64,000 nt of DNA from Pseudoduganella violaceinigra DSM 15887 (GTDB lineage: Bacteria > Pseudomonadota > Gammaproteobacteria > Burkholderiales > Burkholderiaceae_D), in the NCBI RefSeq assembly GCF_000425385.1, contig NZ_AUDI01000019.1, forward strand, positions 1 through 64,000, in the 5' to 3' direction. Under the pieces are notes generated by a model. That model did no database searches and was not told where the DNA came from. It was given only the letters and a program-made list of their open reading frames with translations. The position numbers and the translations under genes are program-made. Positions 1-8,426 of this stretch are shown here, piece after piece (positions within the stretch are counted from its first letter, which is position 1; every line of letters begins with the position of its first letter).

Positions 1-1
1 C

Positions 2-181
2 CGCATCGCCAAACCACGCGCCCGCGTCGAGCATGTTTTCGCTAGCCTGGCGCAACTCGGCGGAAAGACGCTACGCTCCATCGGCTTGGCGCGCGCTACG
101 CTGAATTTGAACTGGAAAGTGGCTGCCTACAACTTGCGCCGCCTTTCCTATCTCCGGGAGGCAAACGCCGTGGCGTTCTAA
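2..181 (+). mobile_element. IS5-family transposase, C-terminal end (cut by window edge)
   Basis: The frame is open from the left edge and gives 59 residues before a TAA. It reads RIAKPRARVEHVFASL near the start and AYNLRRLSYL near the end. The R-x-RVEHVF stretch followed by an arginine-rich AYNxRR tail is the usual C-terminus of IS5-type DDE transposases, including the region of the catalytic glutamate (RVE). The rest of the gene lies outside the window. About 120 bp of non-coding sequence follows before the toxin fragment, so the right end of the element should lie between 182 and about 345; I could not identify its terminal repeat. Confidence 0.75.
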
Positions 182-303
182 CGCCCGAAGTCCGCCCACA
201 TCACTGAAAACGGTGGTGACGGACGGGAAATAGCACCGAGCTGGGAGCGAGCACGGGGGATTTTCCCACTTACGCCACCTTTTGCACGGCACCCAAGTCC
301 GAA

Positions 304-540
304 TTGTCGGTTAATCGAGGGTCCCCTGAGTTAGCGGCGCGGATGCCAGCGGCAAGTCTTGAGAGATGGCGGATAGAAAATTGCGCGGAATTCAATTCAT
401 TAAATAATGCGCTTCACGCGGGTGCCGAGTATGGGGCAATTGAATTGCATACGGTCATCACTAAAACGGGGCAGGCGTTCACCCGCTGTCAAAACTGCAA
501 AATCACTACTCACGGCACGAACGTAACAAGCGACCATTGA
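304..540 (+). pseudogene. YwqJ-type deaminase toxin, C-terminal fragment
   Basis: From about residue 20 the product resembles the core of YwqJ-like deaminase toxins: an NCAEFNSLNNAL stretch carrying the first zinc/catalytic residues (C, E), then FTRCQNCK with the CxxC of the deaminase zinc site, ending in HGTNVTSDH. These domains are normally the last about 130 residues of large secreted polymorphic toxins (Rhs, CDI or T6SS-linked). Here the body of the toxin is missing. The only start is a TTG at 304, and the first about 15 codons look like sequence brought in at the IS5 junction. The fragment keeps catalytic residues, but secretion is very unlikely. The immunity gene follows after one base. 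Confidence 0.65.
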
Positions 541-541
541 C

Positions 542-1012
542 ATGAAATTTCAAAAGACAACGATTGATTTTTTAAAGAGTATGGGTTGGTCAGAGGACCG
601 TCGCGTTGATGCATGCATTTTTATAACATCGCTCATTGATGACGGCTATGAACCTTTCCCTATGGCGGTATCATTCTTGGAAAATTTTGGCGGCTTGGAT
701 GGTTCCATGCCGGCATATCGAGTAAAGGGCGAGTTGGAGAGAATTCATTTCAATCCGAAAGAAGCAATTGATGAGATATACCGCGAAAAAGTTGTTACAT
801 ACGAAGCTCGTATTGGTGAGCGCTTGGTCGTCGTCGGAAGCGCCAATAATGGTCATTTGACTTTGGTTCTTTCTCCCCAAGGTCGCATGTTTGGGGCGAA
901 TGATGACTACCTTTGCTTACTTGGTAACAGTGTGGAAGAAGGGATAACCGCTCTATTTGAAAATGTCGATGCTGAAGAAGTGCCGCAGGGGCAAATGGGG
1001 CAAATAGATTAG
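542..1012 (+). CDS. SUKH-3 family immunity protein
   Basis: 156 residues. The pattern FLKSMGW near the N-terminus, FLENFGGL around residue 45, a middle YEARIGERLVVVG and a late LSPQGRMFG followed by LLGNSVEEGITALF fits the SUKH-3 family of cytosolic immunity proteins, which neutralise nuclease or deaminase toxins of the polymorphic toxin systems. It lies one base after the deaminase fragment, which is the standard toxin-then-immunity order. The gene is clearly more AT-rich than the chromosomal genes nearby, consistent with horizontal transfer. It is complete and could still protect against a toxin from a sister strain. Confidence 0.8.
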   Translation: MKFQKTTIDFLKSMGWSEDRRVDACIFITSLIDDGYEPFPMAVSFLENFGGLDGSMPAYRVKGELERIHFNPKEAIDEIYREKVVTYEARIGERLVVVGSANNGHLTLVLSPQGRMFGANDDYLCLLGNSVEEGITALFENVDAEEVPQGQMGQID

Positions 1013-1182
1013 GACCGGATCGACTGTTGGCGTGCTGGAAGATGGAGCCTTTGCGCAAGTACCCGCAAAATCCCCCCGCCGCTCTCACCACGCGCCCGCC
1101 CGAAAGACGAGAGTAAACGCGATTTGGCGGAAGTTTACAAGGCCAGTGCGTAAGTCATTGAACGTAAACGACTTTCGGAGAT

Positions 1183-1377
1183 GTGTATGAAGCTATGGGG
1201 TTAACCCGTCAAGTCAAAGATAGACAGGACCCATCGGTAAATCCGAGTGGTAAAGTATGCATAGGTCTTGCGTGCGGCAAGGACGGATTCTCGATTCACG
1301 CGAAGAGGTCTGTTGAGAAGGCTGGAGGCCTTGCACCGCATAAGATGCAGGATGTAATTGACGTGATCGCTGATTAA
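1183..1377 (+). pseudogene. Orphan polymorphic-toxin tip (unrecognised), C-terminal fragment
   Basis: Short product (about 64 codons from GTG) with no signal peptide and no upstream body. Its C-terminus, reading IHAKRSVEKAGGL then MQDVIDVIAD, has the look of the very end of a toxin domain, and it stands 5 bp before a small acidic protein of immunity-like size. This toxin assignment rests mainly on context: a second tip-plus-partner pair directly downstream of a certain one, in the same AT-rich segment. An in-frame stop lies a few codons upstream, so nothing longer is encoded. It could instead be a small independent protein. Confidence 0.4.
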
Positions 1378-1382
1378 ATTTT

Positions 1383-1754
1383 ATGAATGATGTATTCTAT
1401 TTTCCCGCTTCGGATATTTTTTTGCCTAAAGTAAGCAAAGTACTTGGTGAGGAATTTCCCTATAAGCTCTACTTGATACCTAAACAAGATGCTCTGCAAA
1501 TAGACTTGAACGATTCAACGCGTTTTCAGGTACAGGAGATGGATATTGATAACGATTTCGGTGATCCAAAGGATTTGGCCGTGATTTCTAGAATTAATGC
1601 AAGACGCTGTTTGTGTTTTTCGTATCACAACGCAAACTTGCCCGAATTGAAGGACGTTTTGAACACTCTTCTGCAACGTTTTGGCGGCTGGGTGGGAAGT
1701 GATGCAGAGGCTTTTGCGCCGCTCTATTCTTTAGAAAATATTGATTCAATGTAG
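1383..1754 (+). CDS. Putative immunity protein of the second module
   Basis: 123 residues, acidic, soluble, with no membrane segment. The C-terminal LLQRFGGWVGSDAEAF followed by PLYSLENIDSM resembles small proteins found after toxin tips in polymorphic toxin loci, where a GGWVG-type motif precedes a short acidic tail. I cannot name a Pfam family with confidence. The preceding toxin-like fragment ends 5 bp upstream, so the two would be translated together. Base composition is as AT-rich as the SUKH-3 gene, unlike the rest of the window. Confidence 0.5.
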   Translation: MNDVFYFPASDIFLPKVSKVLGEEFPYKLYLIPKQDALQIDLNDSTRFQVQEMDIDNDFGDPKDLAVISRINARRCLCFSYHNANLPELKDVLNTLLQRFGGWVGSDAEAFAPLYSLENIDSM

Positions 1755-1825
1755 ATTTAATGTTGATTGCCTGCCTGCCCCGTCCAAACGTCCAGAAAGG
1801 ATAGGGTGGTTGTCGGGGGGGGGGC

Positions 1826-2402
1826 GCGGCTTGCCGAGAAGGATGTCCAGTTGCAGGCCTTGCAGGTTCAACAAAGCGAAATGCAGGCGGCGGGGAAGTG
1901 CAAGGATGTGAAGATCCAGGCGCAGACGCTGGAACTGGCGCACATGAAGTGGATCAAATTCGGCAAGGCCAGCGAAGCATACAGCGGCGAGCAGCTGGAG
2001 TTGTTTAGCGAGGCTCTGGCCAGCGACCTGGCCGTACTCGAGGCGGATCTGGAGGAACTGCAGGGCAAGCGCGAGTCCAAGCCGCGTAGCCGCGCCGGTC
2101 GACAGCCATTGCCGGCCGAATTGCCACGCATTGAGCATTGCCACGAACCAGCGTCCTGCCAATGCGAGGCCTGCGGCCGCGACCTGGTAAAGTCGGCGAG
2201 GACCTTCGCGAGCAGCTCGATGTGGAACCCGTTCGCTTCGTCGTGCACTGCCATATCCGCGCGCAATTGCGCTGCATTGGCTGGCCAGCGTATTGGAACG
2301 TCTCCCGACGTGCCCTAACAGCCAGATCGATTCGTTGCTGCCTTTTACGAACTCTACGCAGTCCTGAGCTGATTACATAGGTGGGAGGGCTGGCCGCTTA
2401 TT
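1826..2402 (+). mobile_element. Degenerate IS66-family element: tnpC remnant plus right end
   Basis: The first frame encodes the N-terminal coiled coil and helical part of an IS66 TnpC (LKWIKFG-like motif seen as HMKWIKFGKASE, then EQLELFSEAL), and runs into the zinc-finger region HCHEPASCQCEACGRDL. Near 2190 the frame breaks: the continuation (EDLREQLDVEPVRFVVHCHI) is in another frame. At about 2278 it jumps to the C-terminal signature LASVLERLPTCPNSQIDSLL, so the whole DDE core is deleted. The stop is at 2365-2367. The sequence GGGCTGGCCGCTTA at 2387-2400 looks like an IS66 right terminal repeat. No left end was found. The element is dead. Confidence 0.7.
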
Positions 2403-2424
2403 TAGGACGAGGGAATGGCTGTAG

Positions 2425-3012
2425 TTAAGCGCGGCGTTTGCGTACCAGGGCCAGAGTGGCGAGGGCGGCGGCAAACAGAAGCGGCGTAGCCGGTTCCGTT
2501 ACAGTGCCTGGCTCGCTGTCCTTTGGCGTAACGTTGATGTCATCGACCAAGAACAGGTCATGGCTGGAGAAACTCAGCATGTCAATACTGCCGAAATCAA
2601 GTGCGATGGCCTCCCATGTATCACCAAAGGTGAAATTGACCGTTTGAACTGCGATGCCATTCCGGTAGCCTTCGATCACAACCTCCCCCGCAGCGCCAAG
2701 CCAACCATGAATCCACAAGTTTTCGACCGACATCAAACCGCCGCCGATCCGGAACATCTCCATGCTGCTGCCGATATCGGTGTTGTTAAGGGCTGCGTAC
2801 ATACCACTGTGCCCACCGTTGGTCGCTTCGCTGAACGGGCTGCCAGGCGAAACGTCGACCACGTATGAATTGTCGTTGAACTGATAGCCTTCGGTGCTGA
2901 AGCCAGGTTGGCTGACATCTCCGGGCACACCAACGTTCTCAAGCGTGAGGACGGATGCATGCGCGCATGTGGTTGAAAGGAGAAAGGCGGCAGCCAGGGT
3001 CTTGAACTTCAT
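2425..3012 (-). CDS. PEP-CTERM sorting domain-containing protein
   Basis: 195 residues. An N-terminal signal peptide (MKFKTLAAAFLLSTTCAHA) is followed by an about 140-residue region rich in G, N, S and D of the kind seen in secreted or exopolysaccharide-associated proteins. The C-terminus is a sorting tail: a VTEPATPLL motif (a variant of VPEP), a hydrophobic helix and the basic end VRKRRA. Such proteins are processed by exosortase (EpsH), which is not in this window. The mature part resembles a jelly-roll or LamG-like fold, but I cannot name it. The start is supported by the signal peptide; the upstream region 3013-3110 is AT-rich and probably holds the promoter. Confidence 0.85.
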   Translation of the reverse strand: MKFKTLAAAFLLSTTCAHASVLTLENVGVPGDVSQPGFSTEGYQFNDNSYVVDVSPGSPFSEATNGGHSGMYAALNNTDIGSSMEMFRIGGGLMSVENLWIHGWLGAAGEVVIEGYRNGIAVQTVNFTFGDTWEAIALDFGSIDMLSFSSHDLFLVDDINVTPKDSEPGTVTEPATPLLFAAALATLALVRKRRA

Positions 3013-3982
3013 GATATTTTGCTACGGAGGTTAAATGAACGGCAATCAACCTATCATTTTAACAGCAACTTAAGTGAACTTGTGGAAATAAATATTGCAC
3101 TTGGGTAAATATTGTCTGGGCGACAGCACTGACCGTATAGCGTTTTCTGCTATCGGATTAACTCCTCGATGATGTAGAGTCGCCAGAGGATTTGGCTACT
3201 TCGCAATCACATATATTTAGGCTCGGACCCGCCATCTACGCGTGCCGTCACCTCCAGTGGATGGTTTATAGGGGCGGGGAGATGCGTCAATTCATCGAGG
3301 GTTAAGAGGAAAGAGGCGTCCCTCGCACCAGAAGTCCATTCGGCTTTTGGAGTTCAGGCAAATGAGCCCAGGATGAATTTCCTGCTGTGTAAATAGCCTG
3401 CTTGGATCATCGATCCCGTGCCCTCAAAAGTCCTTCGAGTTGCAAGGACCAATACATAACGGTCAAGCAACAGCTTGGGCAGCAAGCGCCAATCTGTCGT
3501 AGCTAAAAGCCGCGATCGCGCGAACATGTGGCATCGTGAGCTGCATCGACTGCTGTTTGCACCAAATGTGGCGAGAGGCATTCGTGGATGAAAAGGCGAA
3601 AGCTCATTTACTGTCGGCCGGGATGACCTCGCAGCTGATTCGTTGCCAGTGAAGGTTCAGTTCGCCGAGATTACGGTTTGGATGCCGTTCATGGAAGCGG
3701 ACATAATTTGTTTCCGCAGCGATCAGATTTTCGGAGACAGGAGGGGAAAGGTCTTCGATTTGCTTAGTTGGCAGACCAGTGTCAGGGGAGCCATGGGTGG
3801 CATCAATTGGAAGCTCGTTCCACGAAATACGGATTGCTCACCAAGAACGTCGTCAGATTCCGTAATTGCCAGGAGGGCCACCGCCGCACTAGCTTTGCAA
3901 CGGCGATCGATAAGGCCTCCTTTGGCCTGCTTGGACCATCGGGAGGCTTTTTGAGTTTGCGGCGCGTCAAGCGCCATAAGGC
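3013..3982. other. Gene-poor kilobase
   Basis: No convincing coding sequence was found on either strand: the longest open frames (75-126 codons) lack ribosome sites, recognisable motifs and the GC-rich third positions of neighbouring genes. The first about 100 bp are AT-rich and likely contain the PEP-CTERM gene promoter. An imperfect inverted repeat (TTAACTCCTCGATGA at 3158-3172 against TCATCGAGGGTTAA at 3292-3305) brackets 148 bp. Close to psd, GCCTCC at 3915-3920 can pair with GGAGGC at 3942-3947, followed by five T, a weak terminator-like hairpin. The stretch is probably decayed DNA. Confidence 0.5.
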
Positions 3983-4834
3983 TTACTTCAGATTGGCCAT
4001 CAGCTCGCCCAGGCGGACTGGGCCAGCAGGCTGCCACTGGTCGTTGAAGTGCAGGGTGTCTTTCGGGAACAGCATGACGACGGTGGAGCCGAGCAGGAAG
4101 CGGCCCATTTCCTCGCCCTTTTTGAACACGTACTCATTCTTTTTGTAGGTCCACTCGGTCACGGCTGGCAGGCGCGGTGGGTTGACCAGGCCATGCCATA
4201 CGGTGGCCATGCTGCCGACAATCGTGGCGCCAACCAGCACCATCACGAACGGGCCGAAAGACGTGTCGAACTCGCAGACGACGCGCTCATTGCGTGCGAA
4301 CAGGCCGGGTACGCCGCGTGCGGTGGTCGGATTGACGGAGAACAGTTCGCCCGGCACATAGATCATGCGCTTCAGCGTGGCCGCGCATGGCATGTGGATG
4401 CGGTGGTAGTCGCGCGGGCTCAGGTACAGGTTGGCGAAGCTGCCGTGTTCGAATTTCTTGGCGAGGGTGTCGTCGCCGCCAACCAGTGCCGTGGTGGAGA
4501 ACTTGTGGCCCTTGGCCTGGAAGATCTGGTCGCCCTCAATCGCGCCGAACTGGGAAATGCGGCCGTCGACCGGGCAGACGAAATCGGCTTTGGCCAGCGG
4601 GCGGGCGCCTGGCTTCAGTGCGCGGGTGAAGAACTCGTTGAAGCTTTGGTAGCTGGCGATGTCGGAATTCGCCGCTTCGTCCATATTGACGTCGTATTTG
4701 CCGACAAACCAGCGGATCAGGCGGGTCGTCATTTCCCCGCCTTTGGCGCCTGCCACACGGCCGGCGAAGTTGGTCAGGGCTCCTTTAGGGAGCAGGTATT
4801 GCGGCAGTACGGCAAGTCGGGACACGGTGGGCAT
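3983..4834 (-). CDS. psd: Phosphatidylserine decarboxylase
   Basis: Makes phosphatidylethanolamine from phosphatidylserine at the inner membrane. About 283 residues from the ATG at 4834, the length of E. coli Psd, with the same N-terminal pattern (LPQYLLPKGALTNFAG). Conserved blocks follow: FNEFFTRALKPGARP, CPVDGRISQFG, the YLSPRDYHRIHMP motif with active-site histidines, and LFARNERVV. The MGRFLLGSTVVML segment contains the LGST site where self-cleavage creates the pyruvoyl group. A longer reading frame begins at a TTG at 4903, but it has no ribosome site and family alignment favours the internal ATG. Its promoter shares a short divergent region with the TonB receptor gene. Confidence 0.95.
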   Translation of the reverse strand: MPTVSRLAVLPQYLLPKGALTNFAGRVAGAKGGEMTTRLIRWFVGKYDVNMDEAANSDIASYQSFNEFFTRALKPGARPLAKADFVCPVDGRISQFGAIEGDQIFQAKGHKFSTTALVGGDDTLAKKFEHGSFANLYLSPRDYHRIHMPCAATLKRMIYVPGELFSVNPTTARGVPGLFARNERVVCEFDTSFGPFVMVLVGATIVGSMATVWHGLVNPPRLPAVTEWTYKKNEYVFKKGEEMGRFLLGSTVVMLFPKDTLHFNDQWQPAGPVRLGELMANLK

Positions 4835-4927
4835 TCCAAAATTTTTAAGATCCCGAATTATATCCTTGCTACCGTTCGCGCCATAGAGTACAGTCGCGGC
4901 CAAGCATTATTTACTATTTTTGCAATA

Positions 4928-7066
4928 ATGATCCGCCTGACTCTCGTCGCAGCTGCCATTCTCTCCGCCACGCAAGCCATGGCCGAGGAAAAGAAAGAAG
5001 AACCTGTCCAGAAAGTCGAAATCAAGGGGGCGGCGCAAGCTTATAACCCGCGCAAGGACGATACGGCCAGCAAGATCATCGTCAGCAGCGAGGAGCTGAA
5101 GCGCTACGGCGACGCCTCGATCGGCGATGCGCTGAAGCGTGTTCCTGGTGTGACGGTTGGCGCAGGCGGGCGCGATATCCGCATGCGGGGGCTCGGCAGC
5201 GGTTATACCCAGATCCTGCTGAATGGCGAGCGTGTGCCGGCGGGCTTTAATATCGAGACCCTGGCACCCGACAGCATCGAGCGCATCGAGGTAATCCGCG
5301 CCGCCAGCGCGGAATTCAGTACGCAATCGATCGCCGGCACCATCAATATCGTATTGAAAAAGGCAGTGCAGACGGCGCAGCGCGAAGTGAATTTCGGCGT
5401 CACCCATAGCCGCGAAGCGAATAACCCGAGGGGCAACCTGATCCTGTCCGATAAGGACGGCAATTTCTCCTACTCGGTCAACGTGGGTGGTGGCCGCTAT
5501 TTTTTCGAGCGTGATTCATTCACCGACGACGAGCTGATCGACCTGACGGGGCAGCCTCGGATGGCGCGCCGTTACCTGGTGCATGACCATGGGTATGCGC
5601 GCGGCATCGAGCTGTCGCCGCGTCTGAACTGGACCCTGGAAAACGGCGATACAGTGACGTCCCAGTCGTTCATCAACAAGAACACCTTCGTCAGTAACAG
5701 CGATCGCGCATACCGGGTCGCGGTCGGGGACGCGCCATTCTATGACAGCGATCGTCTCGAGAGTGCGAACAGAAACCTGTTTGGGCGCTCGGACCTGAAC
5801 TGGGTCCACAAGTTTGGCGAAGGCGCCAAGCTGGATGCCAAGATTGGCGGGAAGCGCATGCGCTCGAAATCCCAATGGTTCGAAACCGATGCCCATGCTG
5901 GCGAAGCCGCCTTGCAGCACAATGTGTTCAGCGGAATACGTGAATGGGGCGTGAGCAGTACGGGCAAATATTCCTCGCCGATCGGCTCCGACCATTCCCT
6001 GGCGGCGGGCTGGGAGGCGGGCTACACCAGCCGTGACGATTGGCGCAACCAACGCGACTTGTTCAGTGTCAGCGGTGTGCGGAGCGACAAGGACGAGGGA
6101 TATCTTGCCTCCGTGAGGAATCTTGCCGCGTATGTGCAGGATGAATGGAGCATCAGCAAAGCATGGTCTGTCTACGGCGGCTTGCGTTGGGAAGGGCTGT
6201 TGACCCGGAGCTCCGGCGCCGGCTTCGATCCGGTCAACAATCGCAGTGCGGTGTGGAGCCCGCTGATGCAGACCCTGTACAAACTCCCTAACGGGAAGGA
6301 CCAGCTGCGCGCGGCGCTGACCCGCACCTACAAGGCGCCGCAGGCCAGCGTCCTGTCCGGCCGCCGCTTCACGTCCACCAACAATAGCCAGACCGACACG
6401 GACTTTGTCGGCAACCCGGGACTGAAACCGGAGCTTGCCACTGGCATCGATACCTCGTACGAGCACTATTGGAATGAAGGCGCGATGTTCAGCGTGGCCG
6501 CCGCATCGCGGCGCATTAACAATTTCACGCGCCGCAATACCTTCCTCGACAGCGGTGGCCGCTGGGTGACGACCACGATGAACAATGGCCGTGCCGACGT
6601 GCGCAGCCTGGACGTGGAATTGAAGTTCCCGATGAAGGCAGTGATGGACAATGCGCCGGCACTTGACGTGCGCACCAGCGTAAGCCGCAACTGGTCGCGC
6701 GTCGAATCGGTGCCGGGCCCGGATAACACGCTGGACCAGCAAGTACCGCTGAGTGCCACTTTCGGCCTCGATTACAAAACGCCGGACGGCAAATGGAGTA
6801 TGGGGGGCAGCTTTAATTACCGGGGTAATGGTTTAGTGCGTATGGATGTGAACCGATATAGCTGGGCGACCCCGGCGCGCCAGATGGACGCTTATATCGC
6901 ATGGAAGGTGGATGGCAAAACCACGGTACGCTTCTCTGGCTGGAATTTACTGAAACAGGATTACCGCGCCAGGACCACGTTCATTAGGGATAACGGCCAA
7001 CTGGCGTCCGAGTCGACCAGTACGGGCGTGTGCAATATTCGCTTGCAGGTGGAGAGCCGCTTCTGA
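4928..7066 (+). CDS. TonB-dependent outer-membrane receptor
   Basis: About 712 residues. A signal peptide (LVAAAILSATQAMA) precedes a plug domain with SIGDALKRVPGVTV, the IRMRGLGSGYTQILLNGER block and DSIERIEVIRAASAEFSTQSIAG, then a long beta-barrel ending in an aromatic residue (QVESRF), as required for outer-membrane assembly. It lacks the N-terminal extension of transducers. Substrate cannot be told: no FecR or sigma factor and no transport operon lies next to it. The ATG at 4928 is chosen because it starts the signal peptide; the frame is open far upstream by chance. A strong terminator follows. Confidence 0.9.
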   Translation: MIRLTLVAAAILSATQAMAEEKKEEPVQKVEIKGAAQAYNPRKDDTASKIIVSSEELKRYGDASIGDALKRVPGVTVGAGGRDIRMRGLGSGYTQILLNGERVPAGFNIETLAPDSIERIEVIRAASAEFSTQSIAGTINIVLKKAVQTAQREVNFGVTHSREANNPRGNLILSDKDGNFSYSVNVGGGRYFFERDSFTDDELIDLTGQPRMARRYLVHDHGYARGIELSPRLNWTLENGDTVTSQSFINKNTFVSNSDRAYRVAVGDAPFYDSDRLESANRNLFGRSDLNWVHKFGEGAKLDAKIGGKRMRSKSQWFETDAHAGEAALQHNVFSGIREWGVSSTGKYSSPIGSDHSLAAGWEAGYTSRDDWRNQRDLFSVSGVRSDKDEGYLASVRNLAAYVQDEWSISKAWSVYGGLRWEGLLTRSSGAGFDPVNNRSAVWSPLMQTLYKLPNGKDQLRAALTRTYKAPQASVLSGRRFTSTNNSQTDTDFVGNPGLKPELATGIDTSYEHYWNEGAMFSVAAASRRINNFTRRNTFLDSGGRWVTTTMNNGRADVRSLDVELKFPMKAVMDNAPALDVRTSVSRNWSRVESVPGPDNTLDQQVPLSATFGLDYKTPDGKWSMGGSFNYRGNGLVRMDVNRYSWATPARQMDAYIAWKVDGKTTVRFSGWNLLKQDYRARTTFIRDNGQLASESTSTGVCNIRLQVESRF

Positions 7067-7115
7067 GAGTAAATAGGCGGCGCCGCCTACTAATTAATTC
7101 ACGATCAAATAAAAC

Positions 7116-7149
7116 GCGCCACATGTCAAATGTGTGGCGCTTTTTTTTT
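7116..7149 (+). terminator. Rho-independent terminator after the TonB receptor gene
   Basis: Eight-base perfect stem GCGCCACA (7116-7123) / TGTGGCGC (7133-7140) with a nine-base loop, followed directly by a run of nine T. The upstream side is A-rich, so it may also work weakly in the other direction. Confidence 0.9.
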
Positions 7150-7259
7150 AATATGGTTAAATTATGTAGATAAAATCGCCGCAACTATGATACATTGCGG
7201 CTTGGAAATATCACACATTGTCACTTCTTTGATTTTTCATACACTTAGGGTAAAGAAAG

Positions 7260-7553
7260 ATGACCACTTATCAAGAGTACCAAGCAAAAATTGCAGAACT
7301 GCAGAACCTGGCCGCTGATGCGCGTAAGGCTGAAATGCAAAAAGCAAAAGAACAGATTTGGTCCATCATGCGCGAATTCGACTTGTCGCCGGCAGACCTG
7401 GGCCCAGCAGCCAAGAGCAATAAGCCAGTCAAGCCACGCGCCCGTGTGCCGATGAAATACCAGGATCCGGTGTCGGGTTCCCAATGGACTGGCCGCGGCC
7501 GTGCACCGAAATGGCTGGAAGGCAAGAAGAAGGAAGACTTCCTGATTAAATAA
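7260..7553 (+). CDS. H-NS family nucleoid-associated protein
   Basis: 97 residues: an N-terminal dimerising coiled coil (about 1-45, QAKIAELQNLAADARKAEMQ), a linker, and the C-terminal DNA-binding domain with YQDPVSGSQWTGRGRAPKWL, which contains the GRG-type AT-hook-like loop typical of the short H-NS/BpH3/MvaT-like proteins of Burkholderiales. It silences AT-rich, often foreign, DNA; the AT-rich toxin scar at the start of this window would be a natural target. It is a single gene with its own terminator. A possible extended -10 box, TATGAT at 7186-7191, lies 62 bp upstream, but no good -35 is visible. Confidence 0.92.
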   Translation: MTTYQEYQAKIAELQNLAADARKAEMQKAKEQIWSIMREFDLSPADLGPAAKSNKPVKPRARVPMKYQDPVSGSQWTGRGRAPKWLEGKKKEDFLIK

Positions 7554-7571
7554 GCCGATCACGGCGCGAGA

Positions 7572-7597
7572 GGGGCGGATTAATATCCGCCCCTTTT
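7572..7597 (+). terminator. Rho-independent terminator after the H-NS gene
   Basis: Nine-base perfect stem GGGGCGGAT (7572-7580) / ATCCGCCCC (7585-7593), TAAT loop, then TTTT. It lies 18 bp after the stop codon. Confidence 0.9.
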
Positions 7598-7761
7598 CAT
7601 TTATACGTAAAAAATATGTCGAGTGTTCCATTCCGCCTTAGCCGGCGGCTCTCTTCTTTAGCTATAACGTTTCCGCACTGGCGGTGCAGTCTTTTTGCCC
7701 GTCCAAGTGCGAAGTCGCCATGAAAGGCGTCGTTGTCGATCGAAACGTGCGATGATGAAGT

Positions 7762-8376
7762 ATGTCCGCAATCCCCATCTTCCCCTTACATACGGTGCTG
7801 TATCCGGATGGGTACCTGCCGTTGCAGATCTTCGAGGTGCGCTACCTCGATATGGTGAAGCGCTGCATCGAGCATCAGGAGGATTTCGGCGTTGTCGCCC
7901 TGGTGCAGGGTGACGAAGTGCGCAAGCCGGAACAGCATGAAACCCTGTGCGCGGTGGGCACCATGGCGCATATCGGCGAGTGGAAGGCCGTGATTCCGGG
8001 CTTGATGCAGGTGCGCTGCACCGGGCGCCAGCGCTTTCGTATCGTCTCCGCCGAACAGCTGAAACACGGCTTGTGGGTGGCCGACGTTGCGCTGATCGAA
8101 GACGATTTGACGGTACCGATTCCCACCGACCAGCAGGACGTCGCCGACAGCCTGGGCGTCCTGATCCAGACCTTGCAGGAGCGCGGCATTCCGTCCGTGC
8201 AGATGCCGATGCAGGCGCCCTACAGGCTACAGGATGCAGGCTGGGTGGCCAACCGCTGGTGCGAGTTGCTGCGCCTGCCCCTGGCACAGAAGCAGCTGCT
8301 GCTGGCACAGGAAAATCCGGTGCTGCGCCTAGAGCTGGTGCAGGATGTCATGGTCGAACATGGCCTGCTGAATTAG
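7762..8376 (+). CDS. LON substrate-binding domain protein
   Basis: 204 residues covering a stand-alone LON N-terminal domain: it begins IPIFPLHTVLYPDGYLPLQIFEVRYLDM in the manner of Lon residues 10-40 and contains GTMAHIGEW and a GRQRFRI block. The ATPase and protease domains of Lon are absent, which is normal for this family. The role is unknown; substrate recognition or peptidase-independent binding is assumed. The C-terminal half is helical (LRLPLAQKQLLLAQENPVLRLELV). It is followed 50 bp later by the PaiB-like gene on the same strand. Confidence 0.85.
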   Translation: MSAIPIFPLHTVLYPDGYLPLQIFEVRYLDMVKRCIEHQEDFGVVALVQGDEVRKPEQHETLCAVGTMAHIGEWKAVIPGLMQVRCTGRQRFRIVSAEQLKHGLWVADVALIEDDLTVPIPTDQQDVADSLGVLIQTLQERGIPSVQMPMQAPYRLQDAGWVANRWCELLRLPLAQKQLLLAQENPVLRLELVQDVMVEHGLLN

Positions 8377-8426
8377 GACATCGCTGGCTCTATGCCCTTG
8401 CCCGGGCTCCGGGCTAGACTGGGCGC

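Noticed and set aside
3643-3954. 103-codon frame between the PEP-CTERM gene and psd
   Set aside because: No ribosome site, no motif, overlapping equally long frames on the other strand.
4049-4927. N-terminal extension of the TonB receptor reading frame
   Set aside because: It lies antisense to psd; the signal peptide starts at 4928.
7218-7245. Promoter TTGTCA-16-TACACT just before the H-NS gene
   Set aside because: The predicted start would fall inside the ribosome-binding region, eight bases from the ATG.
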